Shown: positions 1 through 9,434, numbered from the stretch's first letter. The stretch: 64,000 nt of DNA from Enterococcus hulanensis (GCF_005405485.1 NZ_BJED01000017.1:52725-116724); one strand, 5' to 3'. Program-made: numbers and translations. Notes: generated from the letters alone by a model not told the origin.

Positions 1-34
1 CACGAAATTGATTAATTTTTTCCATACTATTCAT
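1..34 (-). CDS. 5' end of an unidentified gene, running off the window
   Basis: Only about eleven codons are inside the window. On the minus strand an ATG at 34 follows a GAAGG ribosome binding site by six bases and opens a frame reading MNSMEKINQF before the window ends. A second in-frame ATG lies at 25. It would be the next gene downstream of the Mga-type regulator. The product cannot be named from this fragment. Confidence 0.45.
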   Translation of the reverse strand, partial: MNSMEKINQFR

Positions 35-53
35 AGTCAACCTTCTTTCGTTT

Positions 54-1577
54 CTATTTTATCACAGAAACGAAGCTGCGTTTTTCCTCAAGCTCGTTGA
101 TCGTATCTTGAATCCAGCGCCTGCTTTGGTTGGTCAAAAAAGGATCGATCACCACGACTGGATAGTTCTTCGGCAAGCCTTCCGCCGAACCGGTCGTAAT
201 CAGGCAATCATAGTTTTTCAATTCATTATGTAACTCCGGTGTACCGCCAGATAATTTTTCGAAATGAACGATCAGAAAGTTGCCGTAGATCGTGTCAGAA
301 ATCTGCTTAGCCAAAAAGCTTTCCTCGGTCGGCGTCAAGTCAGACAGCAGCAAAACCTTCAGCAGCGGTTCTTGACTGGCCAGCCATTCCATTCCGCGTT
401 CTTCGGTGGTAATCAGCAAATAAACATAGTTACGAATGAAGTCCTCTTCTTCATACATGCGATAGCATTTAACAAACTTTTGGACCAGCTCCCGCACATT
501 TTCCACTCCACGGCTATAAACCTTTGAAACCTCCGATAGGAAAATCGAGCGATTGCGCCACAGCAGACACACATATTGCCCTTGAGGATCATAAAGGTAA
601 AAATCATTCGATAAAACCGTCGCCAAGTTGATCTGGCTTTGCTTGTCTAATCGATGGCCCAGCATTTCGTTGTATTTTTCCACCAGTTCATAATGCCGCA
701 TAAAAAGCTGCTGGTATTTTTCATTATCCGCGATAGCCGACTCACGATGGGAAATACTGAAGACGATCGAATCGGAAAACAACAGCCAAAGACCGTCTCG
801 CACCATATCCGGCGTTAGGTCCAATTCCACACCTTCTCTAACAGCATGCTTCAGCAGCTTATAAGGCAACGCCATCGGCAGCATCAAGCCTTTGGTCCGC
901 AGCTCTTCTTGTGGGAATTCATGCCCATTTTTCATTCGCCAAATACTGATATAGAAGTTGTAAATCAAGCGTTTTTGAAAAACATACTTCTCATGAATCT
1001 GGTTGAGCTTCACGAATTCTTCCACGTAGCGTTCGATAATGTGATAGTGGGGCGAAGGTAATTTAGGCAGTGTGCTTTCAAATGAGATCTGGCGCTCACT
1101 GTAAAAGCGAAAATAAAAATTACGGATCTCCCCTTCGTTGCCCTCCACTCGCAATGGACGATAACACAATTCCATCCCGGCTTGAGTCAGAGCCTTCTCG
1201 ATTTTCTTCAAATAGCGCTGGGTGTTGGATGAGCTGAGATACAGTTTCTTAGCCAGCGCCGTAATATTCTCACATTCCTCATACAAAAGCTCTTCGATAA
1301 TTTGAAATTCAGGACTGTTGTTCAAAATATTGGCATAAAGATACCCTAGATTAACCCTTTTATCCACCTCTAAACGATAAAGCCCCTTAGTTTTCGTAAT
1401 CTGAAAGCTAGGATACTCTTCATTAATCCATTCGATATCATTCAATAGAATCGGCAGCGAGCAATTCAGTTCACTTAACAGCTGATCGCTCGACCAATCA
1501 TTCCGACGATAATAAAGTTGCTCCACTAAGGCCAATCGCCGTTTGTTGCTTGTTCCTAATACTGCACGAAAATCCAT
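54..1577 (-). CDS. Mga-family transcriptional regulator
   Basis: Cytoplasmic DNA-binding regulator of about 507 aa, the usual size for Mga/AtxA-like proteins. The N-terminal third has two helix-turn-helix segments, the second around ENITALAKKLYLSSSNTQRYLKKIEKAL, split here as ENITALAKKLYLSS and NTQRYLKKIEKAL, typical of the Mga HTH domain. The C-terminus (LLLSDLTPTEESFLAKQI, then a DCLITT strand) resembles the EIIB-like end of this family. The frame is open 36 codons further upstream, but the ATG at 1577 has a GGGGGAGA ribosome binding site five bases away and is the better start. It lies downstream of the pilin gene, separated by a terminator and its own promoter, and may control that surface locus; this is inference from position. 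Confidence 0.8.
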   Translation of the reverse strand: MDFRAVLGTSNKRRLALVEQLYYRRNDWSSDQLLSELNCSLPILLNDIEWINEEYPSFQITKTKGLYRLEVDKRVNLGYLYANILNNSPEFQIIEELLYEECENITALAKKLYLSSSNTQRYLKKIEKALTQAGMELCYRPLRVEGNEGEIRNFYFRFYSERQISFESTLPKLPSPHYHIIERYVEEFVKLNQIHEKYVFQKRLIYNFYISIWRMKNGHEFPQEELRTKGLMLPMALPYKLLKHAVREGVELDLTPDMVRDGLWLLFSDSIVFSISHRESAIADNEKYQQLFMRHYELVEKYNEMLGHRLDKQSQINLATVLSNDFYLYDPQGQYVCLLWRNRSIFLSEVSKVYSRGVENVRELVQKFVKCYRMYEEEDFIRNYVYLLITTEERGMEWLASQEPLLKVLLLSDLTPTEESFLAKQISDTIYGNFLIVHFEKLSGGTPELHNELKNYDCLITTGSAEGLPKNYPVVVIDPFLTNQSRRWIQDTINELEEKRSFVSVIK

Positions 1578-1889
1578 GATTCTCCCCCTGTCAAAAGAAC
1601 GCCTTCCCCTAAAAAAATGACTCTGCTTTAGAAAGTTCCACTCAGTCTTTAAGCACTCAGCGAAAAACCGAGTTCGTGAATTCATCCGTCGTAAACATCC
1701 GTATCAAAGCTGTTTTACTTGTGAAAAACTCATACTTTCTAAAGAAATCAGAAAACAAGTATCCGTTTTTTTGTCTAAAAAAATGAAATCTGGTATTCAA
1801 AAAATATTCTTCACGATAATTTTCCAAACATCTCCCATTAGTTACATGAAAGTAATAGCAAATACTTGAATTCCTTTTGTTGTTAACAA

Positions 1890-1918
1890 ATAATAATACG
1901 GAACTATAAATATGGCAA
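1890..1918 (-). promoter_or_regulatory. Predicted sigma-A promoter of the Mga-type regulator
   Basis: On the minus strand TTGCCA (1913-1918) and TATTAT (1890-1895) are separated by 17 bases. This gives the regulator a leader of about 300 bases. The rest of the AT-rich 1578-2095 stretch shows nothing else that I can support. Confidence 0.45.
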
Positions 1919-2095
1919 TTTTTGGTCAAAATCTTTCAAAAAGCATGATTTTAAAATCAAATTCTTTTAGTTTAAGAAAAAAAAGGGAAAAAAGATGCGC
2001 CAAAATCGCCAAAAAAAGCGGCCCCAAGCCCAATTTCGGCCTGCAGCCAAAGGAAAAACACCTTTTTTAAGCCTTTTCCCAATTTTTTGCAAAAA

Positions 2096-2132
2096 AATAA
2101 AAAACAAGGGAAGTTTTCTCCCTTGTTTTTCG
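2096..2132 (-). terminator. Rho-independent terminator of the pilin gene
   Basis: Minus-strand stem AACAAGGGA/TCCCTTGTT with a seven-base loop, followed by a T run, directly after the stop codon of the LPXTG pilin-like gene. Confidence 0.8.
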
Positions 2133-2139
2133 CGATCAT

Positions 2140-3765
2140 TTATACGGTGGTTTGCTGCAAACGGCGATACTTAATGAACGCACCCAGCATCAATGCCAAA
2201 CCGACGATTAGAAAGGCGATGATCCCTTTCCCACCAGTCGATGGCAAGAAGCCGCCTTTTGAAACATTGGCGATCCTCAGCTGCTCATTTTCGTCGAATG
2301 ATCCTTTCGATACTTCAAACTCTTTATCTTCCGTCAGCAGCTGGAAGCCGTTCGGCGCTTCGATCTCTCGCAAGTAGTAGGTGCCGAAAGCTAGGCCGCT
2401 GACCTGCAAATGCCCGCCATCTTTAGAAACAAAGTGAGTCGCGCCAGCATAGTCTTCATCCGCTTTAACCTCGACCCATTTCACTTGGTCGCCGGCATTT
2501 GTATAATAGTAGAATTTCTCATTTTCTTTTTTAATCACCACGAATTTGGCACCGTCTAATGCTTGGTTTTCCTTGCCGGCTTCGTGCTTCATGAATTTCT
2601 TGCCGCCAGTAGTGATCGGCGATGTCGGCGTATGATTTTCAGAATCCTTTTGGTCGCCATCGTGAGTCATTTCGACGGAAAATTTATTGTTGATGTCGAC
2701 ATCGACCGGTGTTTCATCCGTGAAGGAGACAGCATAATAGATATGGAGCGTTTTACCGCCAAAATCCTTCAAATATTCTGCTGTCGTTTTTGATTTTTGG
2801 AAGTCCTCAGCGTTTTCACTGCTTTTTGCCTTATTCAAATTCATTTGAATATCAAAGCCGGCAAGTCCAGTGTAATTAGGAACGGTATTCGTATATTCTA
2901 CCGCACCATGGGACAAGAAGGTCTCCTTGATATTCGTCGCTGTGTCGCCGATCGAGATGCGATCGATTCCTTCAAATTTGACTCCCTCTTTACTCACCTC
3001 ATCCTTAAATTGCAGCTGCGAATAACGCGTCTGCTCAGCACCATCCTGATTAAGAATCTCGCCGATTTGGTTAGGGATCGTGAAGCTGGCATGGTAATAG
3101 ATTTTTTGGCCGACTTCAAAGTCATAACGATTTTCCCCAGTTAACGGTGCACCCGTTTCATCGACTAATTCTTTGCCGATATCGCCTTTGACCTTATTTT
3201 TCGGATACAAATGGATATCCGTATTTTCTACATCATCTTTGACGACGGGCAAAATTAAAATCAATGGGTAGCTGGAGCCTTCCACGCCATCCGCTGCTTT
3301 TTCCTCGAAAAGATAGACTTTGTAGATTCCTTCTGCGGTTCGTTTGTCCAGTCCGCTAAATGTAACGATACCCGCTTCGTTTGTTACGTCGCTGCCTTTT
3401 GACTGAGCTTTTGCCGCTTCCTCTAGTTTAAAGCTTTTCATCAACCCTTTGACGGCGGTCGTATATTCCGCGTCCGACGCATTTTGACCGACAATCCCAT
3501 TTAACTTTTCATAAAAATCCGCCGTGATATCCCACGCTTCAAAGGTAATCCCTGGAAGTCCTTCGTATTGGTTAAATTCATCCATTTCCTCCCCGGTATT
3601 TTCAACATCATGGGTTGGGAATTGGTCCATTTTTTTCTTGTGCAGTGTTACATTCACCTTTTCTTCTGCCGCTTGCGCCGCATTCCCAAAGCCAAACGCC
3701 CCCGCGATCAATGGTAATAGACAGATGATTGCCGTTACCATATTTACTATCCTCGTTCTTTTCAT
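2140..3765 (-). CDS. SpaH/EbpB-like LPXTG major pilin protein
   Basis: Secreted, sortase-anchored fimbrial protein of 541 aa. A signal peptide (MKRTRIVNMVTAIICLLPLI..AQA) is followed by a D1-like domain, a pilin motif YPKN at residues 187-190 whose lysine is the expected sortase cross-linking site, a second Ig-like domain, a Cna-B domain with an E-box (YYLREIEAPNG, about residue 460), and LPSTG plus a hydrophobic segment and RR tail at the C-terminus. This is the usual plan of Gram-positive isopeptide pilins. It follows another LPXTG gene by one base, so the two form a transcription unit. No class C sortase is present beside it in this window; one may lie to the left, or a housekeeping sortase may be used. 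Confidence 0.88.
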   Translation of the reverse strand: MKRTRIVNMVTAIICLLPLIAGAFGFGNAAQAAEEKVNVTLHKKKMDQFPTHDVENTGEEMDEFNQYEGLPGITFEAWDITADFYEKLNGIVGQNASDAEYTTAVKGLMKSFKLEEAAKAQSKGSDVTNEAGIVTFSGLDKRTAEGIYKVYLFEEKAADGVEGSSYPLILILPVVKDDVENTDIHLYPKNKVKGDIGKELVDETGAPLTGENRYDFEVGQKIYYHASFTIPNQIGEILNQDGAEQTRYSQLQFKDEVSKEGVKFEGIDRISIGDTATNIKETFLSHGAVEYTNTVPNYTGLAGFDIQMNLNKAKSSENAEDFQKSKTTAEYLKDFGGKTLHIYYAVSFTDETPVDVDINNKFSVEMTHDGDQKDSENHTPTSPITTGGKKFMKHEAGKENQALDGAKFVVIKKENEKFYYYTNAGDQVKWVEVKADEDYAGATHFVSKDGGHLQVSGLAFGTYYLREIEAPNGFQLLTEDKEFEVSKGSFDENEQLRIANVSKGGFLPSTGGKGIIAFLIVGLALMLGAFIKYRRLQQTTV

Positions 3766-4418
3766 TTACTTTTCCTCCTGTTTTTGTTTTTGATAAGCCA
3801 GACCCATGCCGCCAATCAAGGCCAATAACAACCCGCCAAGCAAAACATTACTGGACACTTCATTGGTTTGAGGCAATTGTTTTTCTTTTGATGGCTTATT
3901 CACTAATTTTTTTGGTTCCTCGACAGTTTCTGCCGGCTGCTGCTCTTGGTATTTCCCGTAAAGCGCGAGTGTTTCGCTGGGAAACTCCTTTGGCATAAAG
4001 AACACCATGGGTAAAAACTCTTGTGTTCCCGTCTCACCTGATGCTGCCAGTAAATACACCGCCGGCTGTTCCTGCTGTTGATACGGAAGTTCTATCCGGG
4101 CGACCCCGTCAGTATCAACCATTAAAGGACGAGCATTGACTTTCGGCAAGGCTGCCTTTTGCACATACTGCTGAAACTGCCTTTTACTCTGATAACGATT
4201 CAGCCAAAATTGCTTCACGTCTTTTTCACTCTGCTGACTCTTTTGACTCCAAGCGGTCAGATCAAAAACGTCAAAGCAGAGCGTTTCGGTCCCTGCCACT
4301 TTTTCACCCGCTGCCTTCGTATCGATGAGGATGGGCACAGAAGCCTCTATCCCAGAAACGGGCTTTGAATAAAAAAAAGAACCAGCAAAATAAAAATAAG
4401 ACTGACTTTCTTCACCAC
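3766..4418 (-). CDS. LPXTG surface protein, signal peptide broken by frameshift in a T8 tract
   Basis: The C-terminus has LPQTN, a hydrophobic segment and a KQKQEEK tail, so this is a sortase substrate, probably a minor pilin or pilus-associated subunit given its position just before the pilin gene. The open frame itself can only begin at a TTG (4434) and has no signal peptide. A good ribosome binding site (GAAGGGAG, 4425-4432) instead points to GTG at 4418, whose frame reads VVKKVSLIFILLVLFF, a signal peptide core, then stops after 23 codons. One extra T in the T8 run at 4371-4378 would join this to FYSKPVSGIEASVP in the long frame and give a complete secretion signal. The gene is therefore out of frame in this sequence: a real null, a slippage-switched gene, or a homopolymer sequencing error. 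Confidence 0.7.
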
Positions 4419-4506
4419 AGATCACTCCCTTCAAAAACGCCTCTAATGAATAGAAACTAATAGCCAGCGACTCGTATATATCATTTTAACCAAAAGTGCT
4501 TTTTGG

Positions 4507-4549
4507 CAATAAATCGGAATTTAGTTATTTATTAAGATGCGATTTATTG
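4507..4549. repeat. Inverted repeat upstream of the LPXTG/pilin genes
   Basis: Perfect 10-bp arms CAATAAATCG (4507-4516) and CGATTTATTG (4540-4549) with 23 bp between them, about 90 bp upstream of the surface-protein start. It could be an operator for the locus regulator. I could not assign a clear -35/-10 pair here. The rest of 4440-4650 shows only a weak A/T hairpin near 4594-4637. Confidence 0.4.
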
Positions 4550-4654
4550 TTAAATATAGGATTCAGGACTTTTTTAGTATGATAACTAGTTATAAACCTT
4601 TTTTTATTACTAACAATTCTAAAAAAGGTTTTTTTATTTTCGTGGTTTGCCATT

Positions 4655-4692
4655 AAAAAAAAACACTCATTGGTCAAATGAGTGTTTTTTTA
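4655..4692 (-). terminator. Bidirectional-looking terminator after the ASCH gene
   Basis: Stem AACACTCAT/ATGAGTGTT with seven-base loop, flanked by A and T runs on both sides, located about 80 bp past the ASCH gene stop. Confidence 0.65.
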
Positions 4693-4768
4693 ATCGCTAT
4701 TTTCATTGTTATATCAACGTTTATAGAAAAACCGTTCGTTACGTGGTTTTTGTTTTTGACCTGTTTTT

Positions 4769-5158
4769 TTAGTCGCTAATTAAGGATAAATAATAGTCTT
4801 GCCAAAATTCCTCGGTCACAACTTTTTCGCCATCCTCGATCACGAATTCCCCTGCTTCCGGTTCAATGATGCGGTCATCTGGCACATGGTAAAGCCGCCG
4901 CTGACCCTTGATGGGAAAAGGTTTGATGCAGCGCACATTCTCAAATATCCACGCATACGAATCCTCGGCGATTTTTTTTACATCGACAAGATCCACGATA
5001 CAAACTGCATGTCCTGAGATACAGCCGGGGGTCTTGATCGCGGTCGAGCAGATCAAGAGCGGTCCGCGGTAATGCGTCGTCCACGATCGATATTCTTCAG
5101 TTTTCTTGCCGGAAAGAATTTCCATAACTGGCTCGGGGTGAATGGAGATAGCCTTCAA
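4769..5158 (-). CDS. ASCH domain protein
   Basis: Small cytoplasmic protein of 129 aa. The start MKAISIHPEPVMEILSGKKT and the following YRSW and RGPLLICST segments match the ASCH fold, a PUA-like RNA/nucleotide-binding domain found in putative coactivators and N4-acetylcytidine amidohydrolases. The substrate here is unknown. It stands alone, about 75 bp downstream of the macrodomain gene and on the same strand, and has a terminator behind it. Confidence 0.8.
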   Translation of the reverse strand: MKAISIHPEPVMEILSGKKTEEYRSWTTHYRGPLLICSTAIKTPGCISGHAVCIVDLVDVKKIAEDSYAWIFENVRCIKPFPIKGQRRLYHVPDDRIIEPEAGEFVIEDGEKVVTEEFWQDYYLSLISD

Positions 5159-5234
5159 ATAAATCGCCTCACTTCGTCTATTTACTATTATTTTAGCACT
5201 TTATTCGGGTTATGATTCAACGAATTAACCGTTT

Positions 5235-5741
5235 TCACTTTAAGCCGCGTTGCCTGATTTTCTCAAAAATCGCCAGCCAAGACTCCTCAAAGGCAATTAC
5301 CTGCGTTGTGATCTCCCGATTTTCCCTTCGATCAGCCACTTCACAAAGTATCCGGGCCGCGTCCTCTTTCGGATATCCGTAAATTCCCGCACTTAACACG
5401 GGCACTGCAATCGTGTGAAGCTTGTATTCATGAGCCAACCGATAAACCGCCTCATAGGCCGAATACAGCAGCGCTTCTTCCTTGTGCTTGCCGTCAATGT
5501 ATCGCGGTCCCACCGCATGGATCACATAGTTTGCCGGCAATTCGAACGCGGGGGTGATCACCGCTGTTCCAGTCGGTGTCCCGCCAATGGATGCCATCGC
5601 TTGCTTCAATTTAGGTCCGGCAGCTCGATTCAACGCACCATCGACACCGCCGCCAGGGATCAAGGCCGCGTTTGCCGCATTGACTATCGCATCCACAGGA
5701 ACGTCTAAACGAGAAATATCGCCGATTTTTACTTCAATCAT
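5235..5741 (-). CDS. Macrodomain protein, O-acetyl-ADP-ribose deacetylase family
   Basis: About 168 aa, a single macrodomain that binds ADP-ribose and probably hydrolyses O-acetyl-ADP-ribose or ADP-ribosyl esters. Diagnostic segments are DAIVNAAN at the N-terminus, the glycine-rich GGGVDGALNRAAG loop, YVIHAVGP, and VPVLSAGIYGYP with the second phosphate-binding loop. The frame extends 39 codons upstream, but ATG at 5741 is preceded by AAGGAGG eight bases away, giving the standard family length. It follows the dihydrouridine synthase gene on the same strand. Confidence 0.88.
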   Translation of the reverse strand: MIEVKIGDISRLDVPVDAIVNAANAALIPGGGVDGALNRAAGPKLKQAMASIGGTPTGTAVITPAFELPANYVIHAVGPRYIDGKHKEEALLYSAYEAVYRLAHEYKLHTIAVPVLSAGIYGYPKEDAARILCEVADRRENREITTQVIAFEESWLAIFEKIRQRGLK

Positions 5742-5829
5742 CGCTTTTTCCTCCTTGAGCTTTTTATTTATTATAGCAAGAAAGGAGGAGCTGTCCGCTA
5801 ATAAATCCGACGCCCTCCTCCTATTTAAC

Positions 5830-6804
5830 TTATATAATTTCTGCGTGTTGATTCTCAAAATTGTCCAAGATCTCGCGGACTTCTTCGGTTGATTTGGTAT
5901 TCATCAGACTTACCCGCAGATCGTTCGCGCCGGGAAAGCCTTTGACATAAATTTTGAAGAAACGGTGCAGCCCAACAATCGAACGAGGTACCTGCTCCGC
6001 GTATTGATCCTGCAAATCCAGCTGCAGCCGCAGCAGGCCGATCATTTCCTTTGGCGAATGCTCTTTCGGAGCTTTCTCAAAGGCGTAAGGATTCTTGAAG
6101 ATTCCTCGGCCGATCATCAAGCCGTCCACACCATATTTTTCAGCTAACGCTAATCCCATCTGGCGGTCCTGAATATCACCATTGATCGTGATCAAGGTCT
6201 GGGGAGCAAGCTCATCCCGCATTTTCACAATCTCCGGAATCAGCTCCCAATGAGCATCGACTTTGCTCATTTCTTTTCTGGTCCGCATATGAACCGAAAG
6301 ATTGGCAATATCCTGTTTTAATAAATGACTGATCCAGTCTTTCATCTCAGCCGTATCTGTAAAGCCCAGCCGCGTCTTCACACTTACAGGCAATCCGCCC
6401 GCCTTCGCAGCTTCGATCAATTCCGCCGCCACATCAGGACGCAAAATCAAGCCGCTGCCTTTGCCCCGCTCAGCAACATTTGGGACCGGACACCCCATAT
6501 TCAAATCAATCCCCTTAAAGCCCATATCGGCTAGGGCAAGACTCATTTCCCGGAAAAATTCCGGCTTGTCGCCCCAAATATGCGCCACCATCGGCTGCTC
6601 GTCTTCGGTGAAGGCCAGACGTCCGCGAACACTCTCGATCCCATCCGGATGGCAAAAGCTGTCCGAATTCGTAAACTCAGTAAAGAAGACATCCGGCGCT
6701 CCCGCCTCTTTTACGACATGACGAAACACCACGTCCGTCACATCCTCCATCGGTGCCAAGATGAAAAAGGGCCTTGGCAGCTCCGCCCAAAAATTCGTTG
6801 TCAT
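5830..6804 (-). CDS. tRNA-dihydrouridine synthase family protein
   Basis: Flavin enzyme of 324 aa that reduces specific uridines in tRNA to dihydrouridine. The N-terminus has LAPMEDVTD (FMN-binding strand), then [11 protein letters not shown] with the catalytic cysteine, KTRLGF, and a phosphate-binding IGRGIFKNP segment near residue 240, all standard for the Dus TIM barrel. The start ATG at 6804 has a GGAGG site upstream. This branch resembles the second Dus of Firmicutes rather than the DusB beside lysS, so the exact target uridine is uncertain. Confidence 0.88.
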   Translation of the reverse strand: MTTNFWAELPRPFFILAPMEDVTDVVFRHVVKEAGAPDVFFTEFTNSDSFCHPDGIESVRGRLAFTEDEQPMVAHIWGDKPEFFREMSLALADMGFKGIDLNMGCPVPNVAERGKGSGLILRPDVAAELIEAAKAGGLPVSVKTRLGFTDTAEMKDWISHLLKQDIANLSVHMRTRKEMSKVDAHWELIPEIVKMRDELAPQTLITINGDIQDRQMGLALAEKYGVDGLMIGRGIFKNPYAFEKAPKEHSPKEMIGLLRLQLDLQDQYAEQVPRSIVGLHRFFKIYVKGFPGANDLRVSLMNTKSTEEVREILDNFENQHAEII

Positions 6805-6944
6805 TATGTATGTTTCCTCCTATATCATCCAAAACAACGTTATTATACTAAGCTTTGCCCGAAGAAGCAAAAAGCTGGTTTTTGCGCATTCAGCGAACCA
6901 ACATAATTCAAACTAACAAAAAAGTAATGTGCAAAAGGAGGAAA

Positions 6945-7022
6945 TCACTCTTTAGCAGGAATAAAATCTGCGATACTTTTGCTATTTAGTTGTTTAAAAA
7001 AGCGTATTAGTAATTTATTCAT
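6945..7022 (-). CDS. Possible 25-aa peptide
   Basis: On the minus strand an ATG at 7022 sits six bases after an exceptionally strong AAAGGGGGAGG ribosome binding site and opens a 25-codon frame that reads MNKLLIRFFKQLNSK and ends IADFIPAKE. It has a basic, partly hydrophobic N-terminus, no cysteine and no clear secretion signal. It lies between the dihydrouridine synthase gene and a divergent wHTH regulator. It could be a regulatory or signalling peptide or a small membrane-active peptide. Support is the start site and the isolated position only; the remainder of 6805-7218 holds no other gene that I can see. Confidence 0.4.
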   Translation of the reverse strand: MNKLLIRFFKQLNSKSIADFIPAKE

Positions 7023-7218
7023 ACACCCTCCCCCTTTATAAGTAATGATAAACTGTGGATTATGCGTTGATATTTTAATGTATTTTATTCAAAAATTTAA
7101 TTTATGAATTAAAAAAATTAAAAAGAAGGAAAAAATATGCTGGATCTTTTTGATAATGTATTGTTGCAGTATTAACACAGAAATAAGGCAAATTTATTTG
7201 CTGATAGGAGTGAAAAGC

Positions 7219-7923
7219 ATGGCAAGAATATTAATCATAACAAGAAATTTATTGGCAGAACAAGATTTGCAGGCGATTCTGCAGCGTTCCAATGACGAGG
7301 TATACTGCTCCAGCGATTTGATGGCTGATGCACGGCTTTCTCCAGAGATCATCCAGTATTTCTCATTGGTCATCTTTAGCGACACCGTCTCTACTTTGGA
7401 TATCTCGAAATGCTATTCCTTTTTCAAAGAAAACGGTCTGGCGATTCTGCGCAAAGGCAATAAAAACGACTTAAAAAAATCTGAATTTTCCTACTTGATC
7501 GAAGAGTTCGATGATTGGATCGACCGAGATGCCTCTGAGATCGAGATCATTGAAAAAATCGCTAAATTTACCAGTGATCAGAAAAAAGCGCGGGCTGCGA
7601 GCAACGAAACCAGCGGATCAAAGAAAGAAAAAAACGCCGATCTATTCTTTTTCAGCCTTTCTTCTAATGAGAAAAAGCTCTTATACCATTTGTACCAGTA
7701 CCAAAAAGAGGGAAGAGTTCTGTCGCGAGAAAAATTATGCCAGCTGATCTGGGAATCCGATGTGACAAAATCCAATTTATGTCAGCTTTCCAACTTGACC
7801 CATCGAATCAAAAAGAAACTTACGGTCAATCATTTTCCCGATGGCGAGCTGATCACTTCATGGAATAAGGGCTATTTTCTAGGGGATCTGCTGTTTAGCG
7901 AGGTAGAGAAGTTTATGGCTTAG
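7219..7923 (+). CDS. Winged-helix regulator with atypical receiver-like N-terminus
   Basis: Cytoplasmic protein of 234 aa. The C-terminal 90 residues (LSSNEKKLLYHLYQY, LSREKLCQLIWE, SNLTHRIKKKL, WNKGYFLGD) form an OmpR/PhoB-type winged helix. The N-terminal 120 residues have receiver-like beta/alpha spacing (ARILIITRN, LVIFSD) but lack a convincing acidic triad and conserved lysine, so phosphorylation is doubtful. The frame opens at 7150 but ATG 7219 has AGGAG nine bases away. No sensor kinase is adjacent. It precedes an Mga-like regulator by about 70 bp on the same strand, and both may act on the surface-protein loci around them. Confidence 0.7.
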   Translation: MARILIITRNLLAEQDLQAILQRSNDEVYCSSDLMADARLSPEIIQYFSLVIFSDTVSTLDISKCYSFFKENGLAILRKGNKNDLKKSEFSYLIEEFDDWIDRDASEIEIIEKIAKFTSDQKKARAASNETSGSKKEKNADLFFFSLSSNEKKLLYHLYQYQKEGRVLSREKLCQLIWESDVTKSNLCQLSNLTHRIKKKLTVNHFPDGELITSWNKGYFLGDLLFSEVEKFMA

Positions 7924-7994
7924 ACAAGAAGGATAAAGGGATACTTATTTTATTAAGTTTTTTCCTGGCTGTGACAATATAAGGAGACATTCAA

Positions 7995-9431
7995 TTGATA
8001 GACAACTTTATAGAAAAAGATATCCTGCGCAGAGTAAAAATCACCTATGTACTATATGAATGCAGGCAGATAAAAATTGGGGAACTGGCTGCGAATATGA
8101 ATACCAGCTTCAATACGATCAAAAAAGATTGCCAAAAGATCGCTTCGAAACTAGAAGATGAGATCGTCTCTTACGATATCTCCCGTTCGCAGCTATCGTT
8201 TCAATTCAAACCGGATGTCTGCTGTTACGATCTGGTGCGCAAGCTGTATTCAGATTCACTTTTTTTAAAAGTATGTTATCGCTGCCTGCTGGGGAAGAAT
8301 AACTACACTTCCATAGCAGAAGAGGAATTCATCTCTGTGACCAAAGTATTCAATTTGAAAAAGAAGGCTGAACGATACTTTCGACAAGGGCTGGGGCTAG
8401 CTCCTACGGGGAAAATCGCTTTTGATGACAAACTAAAAGTAAGATACATTTACTTGACCCTCTGGATGAGAGGAATCGGTGTCAACGAGTTGAAAAACGA
8501 TCTGCTGTTTTTAAAGTCCGAACGAATTGCACAGGATTTAGGCGAGCTGTTAAAAAATCGCCTCAGCAAAAAAAGTCTGCATTACCTGCAATACGCGATA
8601 TTTTTAAGCATCCGCAGAAAAGAAACGCTGCCGATCGATAGCGAAATGATCGAATTTTTAAAAACTGGAATTATTTTCAACAGCGTTAAGACTTGTTTTT
8701 TACAGCATGGTCTCGAAGTAGATGATGCGAATATCGCCTTTGTTTCTTTTATCTATAAAAATCTGCCCTACAACCCCGAAAACTATCGCTTGATCGAAAT
8801 GGACTACCAATACTATCGAAACCGATTAATCAAAAATTATCCCTCGGTCGTTCAACTGATCCGAAATTTTGAAGCAGCTTTTGACATGACGCTTTTGGGC
8901 GAGATCGAGTTTGAAAAACCTTTGATGGACTTGGTCTACACGACTTCCTTGGGGCTCAATGAATTTTTGCTGAACCAGTACTATTTCATCGATTGCAATG
9001 ACTACTCCATCAAAGAAAAAATCAGCCGAATCATACGAGCCTGGCTGAAAGAAAATATTTCGGCCAACATAACGATGTCCGAATCGATCATTTTGCAATT
9101 TTGTCATTTAGTCATGCCTCTTCTGAAAAAAGGTGAGAAAAAGAAGGTCCCGATCATCATCGTTTCTAAAGATGAATACTCCCACATGCTGTTTAGAAAT
9201 AATATCCGCAAGATCATCTCCGAAAATTATTTCTTCATCAATGACGAGATCTATTATTCCATGGATGATATCCCGGAATTATTCTACAATATCAACTGCT
9301 TTATCGTGTGTGAGCGCTGTTTAATGAATCAGGAAAAGAATTTTATTCTTCCTATTTCAATCAATAACCTAACCCACGATTTGAAAGACATCTCCAACTA
9401 CATCTTCACCTGCGTCTTAACGAAACAATAA
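7995..9431 (+). CDS. Mga-like helix-turn-helix regulator
   Basis: 478 aa with the layout of Mga-family activators: an N-terminal HTH (RRVKITYVLYECRQIKIGELAANMNTSF split by helices, with NTIKKDCQKI as recognition region), a long helical centre, and an EIIB-like C-terminal domain (VPIIIVSKDEYSHML, then CFIVCERCL). Initiation is probably at TTG 7995, which has AAGGAG eight bases upstream. The preceding gene is another DNA-binding protein in the same direction; a terminator follows. Target genes are not shown by the sequence. Confidence 0.68.
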   Translation: MIDNFIEKDILRRVKITYVLYECRQIKIGELAANMNTSFNTIKKDCQKIASKLEDEIVSYDISRSQLSFQFKPDVCCYDLVRKLYSDSLFLKVCYRCLLGKNNYTSIAEEEFISVTKVFNLKKKAERYFRQGLGLAPTGKIAFDDKLKVRYIYLTLWMRGIGVNELKNDLLFLKSERIAQDLGELLKNRLSKKSLHYLQYAIFLSIRRKETLPIDSEMIEFLKTGIIFNSVKTCFLQHGLEVDDANIAFVSFIYKNLPYNPENYRLIEMDYQYYRNRLIKNYPSVVQLIRNFEAAFDMTLLGEIEFEKPLMDLVYTTSLGLNEFLLNQYYFIDCNDYSIKEKISRIIRAWLKENISANITMSESIILQFCHLVMPLLKKGEKKKVPIIIVSKDEYSHMLFRNNIRKIISENYFFINDEIYYSMDDIPELFYNINCFIVCERCLMNQEKNFILPISINNLTHDLKDISNYIFTCVLTKQ

Positions 9432-9434
9432 GGA

